Notes under the pieces: generated by a model
Told to the model about the DNA's origin: nothing
Database searches by the model: none
Seen by the model: the letters and a program-made list of their open reading frames with translations, nothing else
Part shown: in pieces, positions 9,118 through 17,026 of the stretch
Position numbering within the stretch: position 1 is the first letter of the stretch
Layout of the letters: the number at the start of each line of letters is the position of its first letter
Made by a program: the position numbers and the translations under genes
NCBI RefSeq assembly: GCF_009755885.1
Contig: NZ_VYIX01000001.1
Coordinates: 1-64,000, forward strand
Length of the DNA: 64,000 nt
Source: Brachyspira sp. SAP_772
GTDB lineage: Bacteria; Spirochaetota; Brachyspiria; Brachyspirales; Brachyspiraceae
Direction: 5' to 3'

Positions 9118-10062
9118 TTATAATGTTACATTTGGAACTTTACTTTTTGCCAAAGCATTTTTAATTATATCTTTTTCTTCCTGACATAAAGGTAGTACAG
9201 GTCTTCTCATTAAAGCAGATTTAAATATTCCTCTTTGTACTAAAGTCTCTTTTAATCTAGCATGAGCCTCACCTGAAGGTTGACCCTCTCCATATATAGC
9301 TTGAGAAATAGGGTAGATTAAATCATCGTATTTTTTTATTTCTGCATAATTTTGTGCTTTTACTGCTTTCCAAGCTTCTGTTATTAATTCTGGAATACAG
9401 CCTGCAAATCCTATTAATGCACCATCTACTCCAGGGAACATAGAACTTAATAAAGTTTCATCATGGCATGTTATTAAAGATATATGAGGAGCTTTTTCTC
9501 TAAGTTCTCTTATATCATGTTCATATTTTGGCATTACTCTTGTACCCATTTTTATACATTTTACATGTTCTATCTTATTAGCCATTTCGATTAAAGTTTC
9601 AACAGGATAAAATGCTTTTGTAGTTGCAGGATAAAGGTGTATAATAATATCTATATCGGCTCCTTCTGCTACATCTTTTACGTATTCAAAAGGTGCTCTA
9701 GGGTGCATTCCAAATCTTAACCACATATGAGGAGGCATTAAAAGTATACCATCAGCACCAGCTTCTTTAACCTCTTTAGCCATTTCTATAGATTCTATAG
9801 TGTTTTCACAGTTTATTCCTGATATAATAGTAACTTTATCTCCTACCTCATCAGCTACTATTTCTACTACTCTTTTTCTTTCGCTTCTTCTTAATGAAGT
9901 TATTTCTCCTGTGTGTCCGTTACAAACTAAACCTTTTATTTCATCAAAAGATGCTAACCATTTAACATATTTTCTTAATTCAGGCTCGTTAATACTATAA
10001 TCATCATTTAATGGTATTGATATTGCTGGAAATATAGTTTTCCAATTTTTTTGTTTTGACAT
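9118..10062 (-). CDS. Dihydrodipicolinate synthase / N-acetylneuraminate lyase-family aldolase
   Basis: A 314-residue class I aldolase of the DHDPS/NAL superfamily. The expected Schiff-base lysine lies in VKCIKMGT (about 170-177), the catalytic tyrosine in IIIHLYPATT (about 139-148), and the carboxylate-binding loop near residue 45 reads GHTGE rather than GTTGE. The usual role is reversible aldol cleavage of, or condensation with, pyruvate. The context (operator-controlled operon with a transporter and a LacI-type repressor, not lysine biosynthesis genes) points to catabolism of a sugar acid or hydroxyproline-like compound rather than to DapA. The substrate is not determined. It is the first gene of the minus-strand operon. 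Confidence 0.82.
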   Translation of the reverse strand: MSKQKNWKTIFPAISIPLNDDYSINEPELRKYVKWLASFDEIKGLVCNGHTGEITSLRRSERKRVVEIVADEVGDKVTIISGINCENTIESIEMAKEVKEAGADGILLMPPHMWLRFGMHPRAPFEYVKDVAEGADIDIIIHLYPATTKAFYPVETLIEMANKIEHVKCIKMGTRVMPKYEHDIRELREKAPHISLITCHDETLLSSMFPGVDGALIGFAGCIPELITEAWKAVKAQNYAEIKKYDDLIYPISQAIYGEGQPSGEAHARLKETLVQRGIFKSALMRRPVLPLCQEEKDIIKNALAKSKVPNVTL

Positions 10063-10089
10063 AAGAAACTCCTTAAAATTAAATATATT

Positions 10090-10133
10090 CTACAAACGTT
10101 TGTATACTTTATAGTATATACAAACGTTTGTAG
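10090..10133. promoter_or_regulatory. Twin LacI-type operators
   Basis: The perfect 14-bp palindrome TACAAACGTTTGTA occurs twice, at 10091-10104 and 10119-10132, with centres 28 bp apart. Each is extended so that 10090-10106 and 10117-10133 are exact reverse complements. The CG at the centre and the half-site spacing are typical of LacI-family operators. One copy lies between the predicted -35 and -10 of the aldolase promoter and the other around the transcription start. The repressor is most likely the LacI-type protein encoded at 6683-7666. Confidence 0.82.
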
Positions 10134-10140
10134 AAATCAA
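10113..10140 (-). promoter_or_regulatory. Promoter of the aldolase operon
   Basis: On the minus strand TTGATT (10140-10135) and TATACT (10118-10113) are separated by 16 bases. The upstream operator fills the spacer and the second operator covers the start region, which is the layout expected for repression by promoter occlusion. Confidence 0.55.
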
Positions 10141-10206
10141 CATATAATTTGTTTTTTTTATAAAAAATTAATTTTTTTTTATATTTTCAATAAAACTAAA
10201 ATATAC

Positions 10207-10234
10207 TTGAATTAGATTTTTTTTATGGTATTAT
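10207..10234 (+). promoter_or_regulatory. Candidate promoter of the Cof-type phosphatase pair
   Basis: TTGAAT (10207-10212) and TATTAT (10229-10234) are 16 bases apart. The -10 box ends 7 bases before the ATG at 10242 and no Shine-Dalgarno sequence is visible, so the transcript could be leaderless. Confidence 0.4.
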
Positions 10235-10241
10235 ATAAAGT

Positions 10242-11024
10242 ATGCGTAATATAAAACTAATAGCCACAGATTTAGACGGTACACTTCTTAATAATGATAG
10301 TGAGATAAGCGATTACAATAGAGATGTATTAAAAGATTGCATTAATAATGGTATAGAGCTTATATTAGCTAGCGGAAGACCTTTTGATGGGCTTAAAAGA
10401 TACAACAAATATTTAGACAATAATAATTATTCTATAGTTTGTAATGGTTCTGTTATTACTGATAGTGAAGGAAATATTGTATATAATGAAGTTATTAAAG
10501 AAAATGATGTATTGTATTTAATGGATATTGCTAAAAGCTATGATGTTTATTTGCATGTTTACAATGGCAATCAGTATATAGTTTCTCAAGAGGATATATA
10601 TTTCAAAAATTATGCAAAAAAAGAAAATATTACTGATGTTGTAATAGGATTCGATTTACTTGACAATTATAATTTTAGTAAGATGCTATTTATTGGTGAG
10701 AACAATGTGCTTTCTAATCTTGAAACTTATATAAGAGAAAATCTTGATGTTCACACTTCATTTTCGCATCCTAATTTTTTAGAGGTTTTAGCTTCTGGTA
10801 TAAATAAGGGCAGTGCTTTAAAATGGTTATGCGATAAGAAGGGCATTGATAGAAAAAATGTTATAGCTTTTGGAGATAATTATAATGATATAGAGATGAT
10901 TGAGTTTGCGGGTATTGGGGTTGCTATGGAGAATGCTGAGGATATTTTAAAACAAAGAGCTGATTATGTTGCTTTGTCTAATGAAGATGATGGATTAGGA
11001 AAGTTTTTGGAGGAAATTATTTAA
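10242..11024 (+). CDS. Cof-type HAD-superfamily phosphatase (copy 1)
   Basis: A 260-residue hydrolase of the HAD superfamily, Cof/YidA-like class IIB. Motif I is ATDLDGTLL (8-16, nucleophile Asp10), motif II is LASGRP (about 46-51), a lysine lies in the NKGSALKWL stretch, and motif IV is FGDNYND (about 208-214). Members dephosphorylate sugar phosphates or flavin and pyridoxal phosphates; the substrate here is unknown. It is followed 2 bp later by a clear paralogue. There is no ribosome site before the ATG, unlike most genes in the window. Confidence 0.88.
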   Translation: MRNIKLIATDLDGTLLNNDSEISDYNRDVLKDCINNGIELILASGRPFDGLKRYNKYLDNNNYSIVCNGSVITDSEGNIVYNEVIKENDVLYLMDIAKSYDVYLHVYNGNQYIVSQEDIYFKNYAKKENITDVVIGFDLLDNYNFSKMLFIGENNVLSNLETYIRENLDVHTSFSHPNFLEVLASGINKGSALKWLCDKKGIDRKNVIAFGDNYNDIEMIEFAGIGVAMENAEDILKQRADYVALSNEDDGLGKFLEEII

Positions 11025-11026
11025 TT

Positions 11027-11830
11027 ATGAACAACAATATAAAGTTAATAGCTACCGATTTAGATGGTACTCTTCTTAATGAAGATAAAAAAATAACAGA
11101 TTATAATAAAAATATTATAACTAAATTGATAGATAGAGGAATTGATGTTGTAATTTCTACAGGAAGACCTATATCTGCTATGCATTTTTTTTATGAAGAA
11201 TTAAAAAATAATAATGAATCTATAGTATTCAATGGGGCTATGGTTGTTGATAATAATTTTAATTGTATTTTTAGCAATCCTTTAAAAAAAGATATAGCAA
11301 AGAAAATAATAAATCTTTATAAAGAAAAATATATAAAAGATGCTTCATTAATTATATATTCTATAAAAGAATATATAGTTGCAAAAGATAATTTTAAATT
11401 TCAAACTCATACAGAAAAAATTGATAAAAAAAATAAAATAATAGGTTTAGAAAATTTTAATTATAATATTGAAGTTCAAAAGATGGTCATACTCGGAGAA
11501 ACTGATATGTTGGAAGAGATACAAAAAACAATTGATAATTTATTTACAGTTCACACTTCTTTCTCTGAGCCTCATTTTTTAGAGATACTTTCAGAAAATA
11601 CAAATAAGGCTAATGCTTTGAAATGGTTATGCGATAAGAAAGGTATTGATAGAAACAGTGTAATGGCTTTTGGAGATAATTATAATGATTTAGAGATGAT
11701 TAAGTTTGCAGGTGTTGGTGTTGCTATGGGTAATGCTGAGGATAATGTGAAAAAGAATGCTAAGTATATAGCAGATACCAATAATAATAATGGTGTAGGA
11801 GTATTTTTAAAAGATTTCTTTAATCTATAG
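11027..11830 (+). CDS. Cof-type HAD-superfamily phosphatase (copy 2)
   Basis: A 267-residue paralogue of the gene just upstream, probably from tandem duplication. It has motif I ATDLDGTLL (about 9-17), motif II ISTGRP, the conserved NALKWLCDKKGIDR block and motif IV FGDNYND. Its last 11 bases overlap the 3' end of the convergent HD-GYP-like gene. A decayed copy of this 3' end, still encoding the same C-terminal 14 residues (from NNGVG to FFNL and stop), lies at about 13516-13577. The substrate is unknown. Confidence 0.87.
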   Translation: MNNNIKLIATDLDGTLLNEDKKITDYNKNIITKLIDRGIDVVISTGRPISAMHFFYEELKNNNESIVFNGAMVVDNNFNCIFSNPLKKDIAKKIINLYKEKYIKDASLIIYSIKEYIVAKDNFKFQTHTEKIDKKNKIIGLENFNYNIEVQKMVILGETDMLEEIQKTIDNLFTVHTSFSEPHFLEILSENTNKANALKWLCDKKGIDRNSVMAFGDNYNDLEMIKFAGVGVAMGNAEDNVKKNAKYIADTNNNNGVGVFLKDFFNL

Positions 11831-13217
11831 ATAATGAAATTAATTTTATATCTGAAACTTCATGCAAAAAATTTGTAAATAAATTAAATAATATAGGGTC
11901 TAATTTTATTTTATTGGTTATAAGATTATCTCTCATGTTAATTAATACATCTTTTAAATTTTCTTTTTTCTTTGAATTCATAAAAACTAATACATCATAA
12001 GTATCTAATATCTCTAATATTTTAGAAGGTACATAAGCTAATGCCTCACCATTAATAATATCTTCTGCTTCAAAAGATAGTATATGTTCTTGATCTTTTT
12101 CAGTTGAGAATTTATTTATCAAACTGTTTGAAGAATATCCATAATAATCATGATGAAGTCCTACCAATAAAGAAATATCATCTTTAAATTTTAAAGTTTT
12201 CTTTATAAAGTTATAAGCTTTTAATGCATGCAGGTCTTGATTATTGTCTGTATCTCTTAGAAAGTTATTCATAGGTACTGAATCAAATATTTTAAGTAGT
12301 GATATATCATGATATAATGAGCCTATAGCAAAATATATTATTTCTGAATCTGTAAATTTTCTAATACCTAGTTTAAATACATTTTCTAAATTTTCTGTAG
12401 ATATATCGCTGTAAAAATTACTAGTAACTTTTCTATATATTTCTCTATATTTATTTTTATAATCTAATCTTAATTTGTTTCCTAATCCTTTCACAAATTC
12501 TCTGTTATAATAATGCAAAAAATCAATCATCATTAAACAAACTCTATTACTATGTGATAGCATGTTAATATCTTGTAAATCATTATACGCATTAAAAATA
12601 TAATTATAAATATACTCTTTTTCCAAATAATAAACTATATTCCTCATTATATGATAAAGATACATCTCTTTTCCATTAATTTTATTACTCTCAACAGTAG
12701 AATTTCCTATATTTTTTATATATTTAATAAAATCTGTTCTAATAAGAATGCCTATATCTGTTAATATTTGATCTATTAATAAAACTATTTCATTATTGAG
12801 TTTTTTATTTGATTTGAAAAGTTCTTTTAATCTATTTAGTTTAACATCTAATAATAAAAATTTTTCATCACTTTTTTCTTTGGAAATCTCTCTCAATGTA
12901 TTTAAGTTTTTATTCTTTAAATTATTTGAATAAGGTATACAGTTTAAATAAATATGATAAAAATATTCAGCTTCATTAAATATTTCTTTTTCAAATATTT
13001 CTTTTTCATCTAATAATACATTTGTGTAAAATCTTGAGTTTTTTAATAAAATATTATTATTCTTTATTTCTTCTATAAATATATCAATAGCCTTACCTTC
13101 AAAATGAGTAACTATTCCATTCATATTTTGGCATTTTATAGTAATGTCATCATTATATATTTTGGTCTTTGCTCTTATTATGGTTTCAAATTCTATTTCA
13201 TAGTATTCATTATCCAT
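11820..13217 (-). CDS. Divergent HD-GYP-like protein (copy 1)
   Basis: A 465-residue soluble protein. Its C-terminal half resembles HD-GYP cyclic-di-GMP phosphodiesterases: YHDIS around 304-308 stands for the HDIGK motif, LHALKAYNFIK follows, then GLHHDYYGYS where the family has HHE and GYP, then VPSKILEILDTYDVLV, matching the usual late helix of the family. The metal His/Asp pairs are largely kept, but the GYP motif and motif lysine are not, so activity is uncertain. The N-terminal half, beginning YEIEFETIIRAK, is not recognised. It is paralogous to the protein at 13567-14952 and belongs to a duplicated segment. The 3' end overlaps the convergent phosphatase gene. Confidence 0.68.
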   Translation of the reverse strand: MDNEYYEIEFETIIRAKTKIYNDDITIKCQNMNGIVTHFEGKAIDIFIEEIKNNNILLKNSRFYTNVLLDEKEIFEKEIFNEAEYFYHIYLNCIPYSNNLKNKNLNTLREISKEKSDEKFLLLDVKLNRLKELFKSNKKLNNEIVLLIDQILTDIGILIRTDFIKYIKNIGNSTVESNKINGKEMYLYHIMRNIVYYLEKEYIYNYIFNAYNDLQDINMLSHSNRVCLMMIDFLHYYNREFVKGLGNKLRLDYKNKYREIYRKVTSNFYSDISTENLENVFKLGIRKFTDSEIIYFAIGSLYHDISLLKIFDSVPMNNFLRDTDNNQDLHALKAYNFIKKTLKFKDDISLLVGLHHDYYGYSSNSLINKFSTEKDQEHILSFEAEDIINGEALAYVPSKILEILDTYDVLVFMNSKKKENLKDVLINMRDNLITNKIKLDPILFNLFTNFLHEVSDIKLISLSID

Positions 13218-13220
13218 AAT

Positions 13221-13380
13221 TTATTCCATTATATTTAAATTTCTTCTAAAGGAAGCTAATAAAGTTTAGCATAAACTATATAGCCATAATATTTTTTATA
13301 TTATGGTAGAATACTTCGTATATATTTTAGGATAGATTGCTAACAGATAAAATTATAAATAATACAATTAACTTCCTCAT
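13221..13380 (-). pseudogene. Decayed copy of the small exported protein gene
   Basis: Both ends match the intact gene at 14956-15567, but about 450 bp of the middle are missing. The start still encodes a signal-peptide-like MRKLIVLFIILSVSNLS and then hits a stop codon, where the intact copy continues with YPK. The end retains the same final ATG-GAA-TAA, 3 bp upstream of the HD-GYP-like start. This is the broken half of the segmental duplication and is not expected to make a protein. Confidence 0.75.
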
Positions 13381-13387
13381 GACTCCT

Positions 13388-13515
13388 ATTATATGATATA
13401 GCTATAAAAAAACAATTCTTTATTACAATTAAATTTTTGATTTATTTTATTATTACATTTTTTATTATATATAATTACAGTTGATAATTTTTTTGTAAAT
13501 TTATAATATTATATA
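13388..13515. repeat. Duplicated upstream region, copy 1
   Basis: This AT-rich stretch is highly similar to about 15573-15700, including a shared run of the form AAAAAACAATTCTTTATTA and the promoter-like TTGATA...TATAAT pair. It marks the end of the duplicated unit. The 349-bp gap 13218-13566 thus holds a pseudogene, this repeat, and a gene remnant, and no intact gene. Confidence 0.75.
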
Positions 13516-13577
13516 AGCATATAACATATACAAATAATGGTGTAGGTGTTTTTCTAAAAGATTTCTTTAATTTGTAA
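13516..13577 (+). pseudogene. 3' remnant of the Cof-type phosphatase gene
   Basis: The sequence matches the 3' end of the phosphatase gene at about 11770-11830 and still reads NNGVGVFLKDFFNL then a stop in frame. No start or upstream coding sequence remains. It overlaps the end of the second HD-GYP-like gene by 11 bases, exactly as the intact phosphatase gene overlaps the first one. Confidence 0.78.
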
Positions 13578-14952
13578 CATTTAATTTTATTTGATATGTT
13601 TCAGATAGATAATCAATAAATAAATCCAAAATAATAGGGTCTAATTTTATTTCTTCTGCCATTAGTTTATCTTTTATATATATTAATACATCTTCAACTT
13701 TTTCTTTTTTCTTTGAGTTCATAAAAACTAATACATCAAATATATCTGCTATTTCTAATATTTTTGAAGGCACATAGGCATATACTTCGCCTTTTATAAA
13801 ATCTTCTGCTTCAAATGACAATATATTATCTGGATATTTATTATTTAAAAATTGTTTTATAAGATTATTTTTTGAATATCCATAATAATCATGATGAAGT
13901 CCTACTAATAATGATACATCATCTTGAAAGTTTAAAGTTTTCTTTATAAAGTTATAACCTTTTAATGCATGTAAGTCTTGATTGTTATCTGTATCTTTTA
14001 GGAAATTATTCATAGGTACTGAATCAAATATTTTTAATAAACCTATATCATGATATAAAGCTCCTATAGAAAAATTAACTATTTCAGTACTGCTAAACTT
14101 TCTTATTCCAAATTTAAATACTCTTTCTAAATTATCTATTGGTATATCGCTTCCAAAATGTGATGTTATTTTTTTATATTTATCTATATATTTATTTTTA
14201 TATTCTAATCTTAATTTATTTCCTAATCTATTTTTAAACTCTTTATTATAATAATGCATAAACTCCATCATCATTAAAGCAGTTCTATTGCTATGTGATA
14301 TCATATTAATATCTTGAAAATCAGCATTATCAAAAATATAATTAAAAACTCGATTATGCTCTAAATAAGAAACAATGCTGCTCATTATATGATAAATATA
14401 CATATCTTTTTTATCCACTTTGTTCCCTATAGCAAGAGATTTTTTTATAGCTTGTATATATTTGATAAAATCAGTTCTTATTAATATTCCTATATCGCTT
14501 AATGTTCTATCTATTAAGTACAATGTATCTAAATTTATTTTTTTTGTAGATTTAAATATAGATTTTAATTTATCAACATTTGTCTCTAAAAATAAGAAAC
14601 GTTCTTCAGATTTTTCTTTGCATATTTTATTTAAAGTTTCATTATTTTCATCTTTTAGTTTATTAGAATAGGGTATACAATTTAAATAAATACGGTAAAA
14701 ATATTCAGCTGCATTAAATTTTTCTTTATTGGGGATTTCTTTTTTATCTAATAATACACTTGTGTAGAATTTTGAATTTTTTAGTAAAAGATTATTCTTT
14801 TTTATTTCATCTATAAATATATCAATAGCTTTACCTTCAAAATAAGTAACTATTCCATTCATGTTTTGGCATTTTATAGTAATATCATCATTATATATTT
14901 TTATCTTTGATCTTATTATGGTTTCAAATTCTATTTCATAGTATTTATCCAT
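13567..14952 (-). CDS. Divergent HD-GYP-like protein (copy 2)
   Basis: A 461-residue paralogue of the protein at 11820-13217, similar along its whole length. It keeps YHDIGLLKIF (closer to the HDIGK consensus than copy 1), LHALKGYNFIK, GLHHDYYGYS, and VPSKILEIADIFDVLV, which match the order of HD-GYP domain motifs, again without a true GYP. The N-terminal half is unrecognised, with no membrane segment. It starts 3 bp after the stop of the exported 203-residue protein, so the two are probably translated together. A cyclic-dinucleotide phosphodiesterase or a binding-only derivative are both possible. Confidence 0.7.
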   Translation of the reverse strand: MDKYYEIEFETIIRSKIKIYNDDITIKCQNMNGIVTYFEGKAIDIFIDEIKKNNLLLKNSKFYTSVLLDKKEIPNKEKFNAAEYFYRIYLNCIPYSNKLKDENNETLNKICKEKSEERFLFLETNVDKLKSIFKSTKKINLDTLYLIDRTLSDIGILIRTDFIKYIQAIKKSLAIGNKVDKKDMYIYHIMSSIVSYLEHNRVFNYIFDNADFQDINMISHSNRTALMMMEFMHYYNKEFKNRLGNKLRLEYKNKYIDKYKKITSHFGSDIPIDNLERVFKFGIRKFSSTEIVNFSIGALYHDIGLLKIFDSVPMNNFLKDTDNNQDLHALKGYNFIKKTLNFQDDVSLLVGLHHDYYGYSKNNLIKQFLNNKYPDNILSFEAEDFIKGEVYAYVPSKILEIADIFDVLVFMNSKKKEKVEDVLIYIKDKLMAEEIKLDPIILDLFIDYLSETYQIKLNVTN

Positions 14953-14955
14953 AAT

Positions 14956-15567
14956 TTATTCCATCATATTTAATATTTCTTCTATATGCTTTAATTGTCT
15001 ATCTGCTGTTTTATTATAATCTATTTCTCCAAGTGCTATTTTGTATGCTTTGTCTATTAAATTATCCATTTCTAGCTTTGATTTGTTTTTCATTACTTTT
15101 TGAGCCAATTCCTTAGTAATTATCCATCTTTCTTTAGCTAGATTATAAAAATAAACAGCATATTCAAAGCTCTTTTTTATATCTTCATCAAACTGCGAAT
15201 TATAAAAATAATAATTTTCTTTATCGTAAAGACCTGCTAAATATATGTAATTTTGAGTGATTAGATAATTAAATTGCATATGCATAAGATCTTTATATTT
15301 AGTATAAGCTTCTTCTGTTTCTATTATAGTTAATGCTCTATTTACAAAATCAAATGGTGCGTTTAATGCTCTTTCTAAATAATCCACATTTCTAAGCAAA
15401 TCATATTCAGCATAATATGAAGGAAGCGAATAAAGTCTATAATAATCTTCAGCATAAACTATATATCCATAATCTTTTTTTTCTATTATGGTTGAGCGTT
15501 TCATATCTATTTTAGGGTATAGATTACTTATAGATAAAATTATAAATAATATAATTAATTTTTTCAT
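14956..15567 (-). CDS. Small exported helical protein of unknown function
   Basis: A 203-residue protein with a clear N-terminal signal peptide (MKKLIILFIILSISNLYP) and no lipobox cysteine, so it is probably periplasmic. The rest is mostly helical, rich in Tyr, Lys, Asp and Glu, with segments reminiscent of tetratricopeptide-like helices (for example YAVYFYNLAKERW near 137-149), but no family is recognised. It is the first gene of a two-gene unit with the HD-GYP-like gene and has a decayed twin at 13221-13380. Pairing with the HD-GYP-like protein suggests envelope sensing, which is inference only. Confidence 0.7.
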   Translation of the reverse strand: MKKLIILFIILSISNLYPKIDMKRSTIIEKKDYGYIVYAEDYYRLYSLPSYYAEYDLLRNVDYLERALNAPFDFVNRALTIIETEEAYTKYKDLMHMQFNYLITQNYIYLAGLYDKENYYFYNSQFDEDIKKSFEYAVYFYNLAKERWIITKELAQKVMKNKSKLEMDNLIDKAYKIALGEIDYNKTADRQLKHIEEILNMME

Positions 15568-15671
15568 ATATCTTATTATATGATATCGGTATAAAAAAAC
15601 AATTCTTTATTATAATTAAATTTTTGATTTATTTTATTATTATTCTATTTTTTTGTTATATATAATTACAG

Positions 15672-15698
15672 TTGATAATTTTTTTATAAGTTTATAAT
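15672..15698 (+). promoter_or_regulatory. Candidate promoter of the TonB-dependent-receptor-like gene
   Basis: TTGATA (15672-15677) and TATAAT (15693-15698) have a short 15-base spacer. The -10 box is followed almost at once by ATG codons at 15701 and 15707 with no ribosome site, so a leaderless transcript starting at the second ATG is possible. Confidence 0.35.
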
Positions 15699-15700
15699 AT

Positions 15701-17026
15701 ATGTATATGAGAAGATTTTTATTATTAATATTTATTATAATTGTTATTCTTTCTTATAATTTGTTTTCATATATAGAGGAGAATACTAATTTTGACAATA
15801 TAACAGAAGAAAACACTAATCATTTTTTTGATAGTTATTTAATTATTAGAAAAAGTGACATTAAATCTTCTAAGTCAAAAAACCTAGCAGAGATTATAAA
15901 AGAGTTTAGCAATATTAATATAAAAAATAAAAAAGTATATTCTCAGTCCGCTTTTATAATTAATGGTACAAGATTAAATAATGAAGAGAAGAAGATATAT
16001 TTATTTTTGTATGATAAAAATAATATAGATTCTATTGATATAAGATATAATATTTATGATGGAAATATAGTTTATAATATAATTACTTCCAGATATTCTC
16101 AGGGTGAAGAATTGATTTATAAAAACATATTAGAAAATGTTTCTTTAGACTTTACAAATGAAAAAATAACTTATAAAAAAATAGAAACAAATTCAAGCAA
16201 AACTTATGGTAATTTAAATGTGTTGAATTACAAAATAAAAAAAGATGATAATTCACTCAATTTTAAATTAGATACATCTGGAGAGGAGAAAGGTTTTAGC
16301 GGAAGGAAGAGTAAGAATGCAGATTTAAGAACATATTTAAAAAGCGATGTAAGTTTTAATTTGAAACCCATTGATGAGATAAGCTTTACTGGTAAATATT
16401 TTTTAGATTTGCAAACAGATATTGGTTTACTCGGACAAAATGAAACAAATAATATAAAAAATCAGAATATATATCAAGGCGGAACTTTTGGAGTAAAACT
16501 TAAACCTGTTGATTTTATAATAATAGAAAGCATGTATTTTGTAACAAGCAAAAGAGATACTTTAACTATTACAAATAATAAATACTTAATGGCACAAGGA
16601 AATAAAACAACCATTACTTTTAATATACCATTAGCTTCTATCAATTCGAGTATTAGATTAAAGGGAAATTATTCTTATCTTTATGGAGAAAATACATATA
16701 ATTTAAGTGTTAATAATAATTCACTTCCCGGTCTTCCAAAGCATCAATTTAATACTTCTGTAGAATATGTTTATGGTATTAATTTAAATTATGAATATGC
16801 TTTGATGTTTAATGTTCAGTATATAGGAGATGATTATAATAATACTACTAAAAGTGATATGACTAAATCTTATACCACTTTTGATTTGATATCTTCTTTT
16901 AATTATAAAAAGACAGTTTCTTTAAAATATGGAATAAAAAATATTCTAGATGTAAAATATGAAACTATAAAGGGCTATCCTATATCGAGTAGGGAGTATT
17001 TTGCTGATATTACAGTAGTTTTTTAA
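15701..17026 (+). CDS. Small TonB-dependent-receptor-like outer-membrane protein
   Basis: A 441-residue protein with an N-terminal signal segment, a plug-like region around 45-130 (LIIRKSDIKSSKSKNLAEII, then AFIINGTRL), and a beta-barrel-like remainder of alternating polar and hydrophobic strands. It ends in the typical receptor C-terminus, with NILDVKYETIKGYPISSREYF and a terminal Phe. Common TonB-dependent receptors have 600 or more residues and 22 strands; the barrel part here is only about 300 residues. It may be a reduced receptor or a TonB-independent relative. The ligand is unknown. The ATG at 15707 is an alternative start. The last 4 bases overlap the convergent tspO gene. Confidence 0.65.
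   Translation: MYMRRFLLLIFIIIVILSYNLFSYIEENTNFDNITEENTNHFFDSYLIIRKSDIKSSKSKNLAEIIKEFSNINIKNKKVYSQSAFIINGTRLNNEEKKIYLFLYDKNNIDSIDIRYNIYDGNIVYNIITSRYSQGEELIYKNILENVSLDFTNEKITYKKIETNSSKTYGNLNVLNYKIKKDDNSLNFKLDTSGEEKGFSGRKSKNADLRTYLKSDVSFNLKPIDEISFTGKYFLDLQTDIGLLGQNETNNIKNQNIYQGGTFGVKLKPVDFIIIESMYFVTSKRDTLTITNNKYLMAQGNKTTITFNIPLASINSSIRLKGNYSYLYGENTYNLSVNNNSLPGLPKHQFNTSVEYVYGINLNYEYALMFNVQYIGDDYNNTTKSDMTKSYTTFDLISSFNYKKTVSLKYGIKNILDVKYETIKGYPISSREYFADITVVF

Noticed and set aside
9118-10062. Annotation of the aldolase as lysine-biosynthesis dapA
   Set aside because: Neighbours are a transporter and a LacI-type repressor with catabolic-type operators, and the GTTGE loop is altered, so a biosynthetic role is not supported.
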